A DNA stretch of 7,665 nt from CAYSLC01 sp964431545 (GTDB lineage: Bacteria > Desulfobacterota > Desulfobacteria > Desulfobacterales > JAABSP01). The position numbers and the translations under genes were made by a program. The notes under the pieces were generated by a model. The model had not been told where the DNA came from. It did no database searches and saw nothing but the letters and a program-made list of their open reading frames with translations. Where the stretch lies: the NCBI GenBank assembly GCA_964431545.1, contig CAYSLC010000241.1, positions 1 through 7,665 on the forward strand. Reading direction: 5' to 3'. Below, one piece after another: positions 6,914 through 7,665 of this stretch (the stretch's first letter is position 1; every line of letters starts with the position of its first letter).

Positions 6914-6981
6914 TGAATCGATCGATGTTTACATTTGTGTATTTTTTTCATTCTATCTTGGATATATTATTAGACCCCCAT
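6914..6981 (-). promoter_or_regulatory. A/T-rich promoter-like stretch between the operators
   Basis: This ~70-base stretch is sharply richer in A+T than the neighbouring GC-rich coding DNA and lies between the two palindromes, upstream of tetR. It is the most likely promoter site for the tetR-hydratase-ligase block. I could not pick a convincing minus-strand -35/-10 pair; candidate -10-like strings are TAGAAT and TAATAT. On the plus strand, TTTACA (6928-6933) with TTCTAT 17 bases on could serve a rightward transcript. Confidence 0.4.
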
Positions 6982-7003
6982 TAGACTACCGATCGGTAGG
7001 CTA
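6982..7003. promoter_or_regulatory. Candidate TetR operator 2 (near-perfect palindrome)
   Basis: The 14-bp core CTACCGATCGGTAG (6986-6999) is a perfect palindrome. After one mismatched pair the symmetry resumes as TAG (6982-6984) with CTA (7001-7003), giving 20 of 22 symmetric positions. Its centre is 91 bp from operator 1, and it shares CGGTAGGCT (6994-7002). This is a strong TetR-type operator candidate. Confidence 0.7.
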
Positions 7004-7573
7004 TCTTTTCCATACACTCGATAAACTGCGGCTGTCAACAGTTTTTTGTTCGGTTCCAAAAACCGAATTCCGTTCATGTTTTGAAGCTTGTTATAGAGGG
7101 GGCGAGCAAGGTGAGCCGTATGAATGTCGGCGGGGGTCGTTGGAGACGAAAGGAAAGGGCCGGCCGGGGAGGACAGCCCTTGGGTTCGGAGGTAGGGGGT
7201 TTCCAGCCCTTCCGTCCGGCGGTTGTATTTCACGACAGAGGCTGGCTTATCGTGTCATCGTCGCCGTCCGAGTCTCGGTCCGCCACAGTCATGGCGGCGA
7301 TGATCACCGTCAAACGAAAAACGATTTAACGCCGCTTTTTTGTTTTGCCTTTCCCTTTTGTTGATGCATGATTAGCGAAACCGGCTTATATGGCCCGGCT
7401 CCTGTTGTAGCACAATCTTCCAGCCGCCTCCATTGTGGTTCCTAGACTGTTTTCGGGTGGATGATTAGCTACAGGTGCAAACCAGGTTTACAGAAACCTT
7501 ACGTTCTTCATTGGAAGGCGCCAGGAAGGATCTAAGGGGGAATATAGAGGGAGGGTCGGATACCCTGCTCTAT
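7004..7573. other. Long intergenic stretch without a convincing gene
   Basis: About 570 bases with mixed composition and T-rich patches (for example around 7337-7362). Open frames up to ~82 codons exist: plus strand from TTG 7081 to 7329, and minus strand 7233-6970. They are low in recognisable features, lack good ribosome binding sites and show no domain. A 9-base direct repeat, ATGATTAGC, occurs at 7368-7376 and 7461-7469. No tRNA-like cloverleaf and no clear terminator hairpin plus T-run were found. Confidence 0.45.
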
Positions 7574-7635
7574 GATTGTCGGGTAACATGTCAATTTGGT
7601 ATGTTGACCGGTGTTTTTGTAAAAACCCGACAATC
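7574..7635. repeat. 11-bp inverted repeat with nested smaller repeats at window edge
   Basis: GATTGTCGGGT (7574-7584) is exactly complementary to ACCCGACAATC (7625-7635), with a 40-base interior. The interior holds further symmetry: GGTAACAT (7582-7589) with ATGTTGACC (7601-7609), allowing one bulged base, and GTTTTT (7613-7618) with AAAAAC (7621-7626). A near-identical direct repeat, TCGGGTAACATG (7579-7590) and TCGGGTAATATG (7634-7645), overlaps both arms. The arrangement resembles a recombinase or mobile-element end site or a complex hairpin; the identity is not established. Confidence 0.5.
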
Positions 7636-7665
7636 GGGTAATATGCGGATATGAGTGTTATCCGA

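Noticed and set aside
7081..7329. 82-codon plus-strand open frame starting at TTG
   Set aside because: No convincing ribosome binding site, composition unlike neighbouring proteins and no recognisable domain.
7651..7665. Possible gene start ATG AGT GTT ATC CGA at the window end
   Set aside because: Only five codons are visible, there is no good ribosome binding site, and the bases fit the degenerate repeat pattern at the edge equally well.

Overview
This is a GC-rich bacterial window carrying five convincing protein-coding genes in two convergent blocks. The last ~660 bases lack convincing genes and are visibly richer in A+T. The kind of chemoreceptor present, together with a TetR regulator, a crotonase and a PaaK-type acyl-CoA ligase, suggests an anaerobic, acid- or aromatic-degrading Desulfobacterota (former Deltaproteobacteria). 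That is inference from protein style; no marker gene is present. A run of exactly 100 N (1408-1507) shows the sequence is a scaffold, probably draft or metagenome-derived.

Left block (+ strand). Bases 1-350 show no convincing gene. Next comes a small membrane protein (351-956) whose C-terminal half is a strikingly regular 10-residue GGxxxG repeat. A 185-base spacer follows, then a long methyl-accepting chemotaxis protein (1142-3886). Its extracytoplasmic region is a tandem duplication of a ~215-residue Cache-like module, followed by a membrane segment, HAMP and a canonical MCP signalling domain. The N gap falls in the extracytoplasmic part.

Right block (- strand, read from right to left). 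A TetR-family regulator (6802-6197) is followed by a ~200-base interval and then an enoyl-CoA hydratase/isomerase-family protein (5994-5218). The hydratase overlaps a phenylacetate-CoA-ligase-like adenylating enzyme (5221-3893) by an ATGA junction. The ~200-base interval may hold the remains, or a frameshifted copy, of a ~60-residue ORF that is itself ATGA-coupled to the tetR stop. The block reads as a small operon in which a carboxylic acid is activated to a CoA thioester and its enoyl-CoA form is then processed. The substrate cannot be read from sequence. Its last gene converges on the chemoreceptor with only 6 bases between stop codons.

Upstream of tetR, two palindromes of the form CTACC...GGTAG lie 91 bp apart, share the 9-mer CGGTAGGCT and flank an A/T-rich promoter-like stretch. 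They are good candidate operators for autoregulation. At the far right edge, an 11-bp inverted repeat with nested smaller repeats looks like a recombination site, the end of a mobile element, or a regulatory hairpin, and the window is cut off there. I found no tRNA, rRNA, CRISPR array or identifiable insertion sequence. The most unusual items are the decad-repeat membrane protein, the possible small frameshifted ORF and the right-edge repeat structure.
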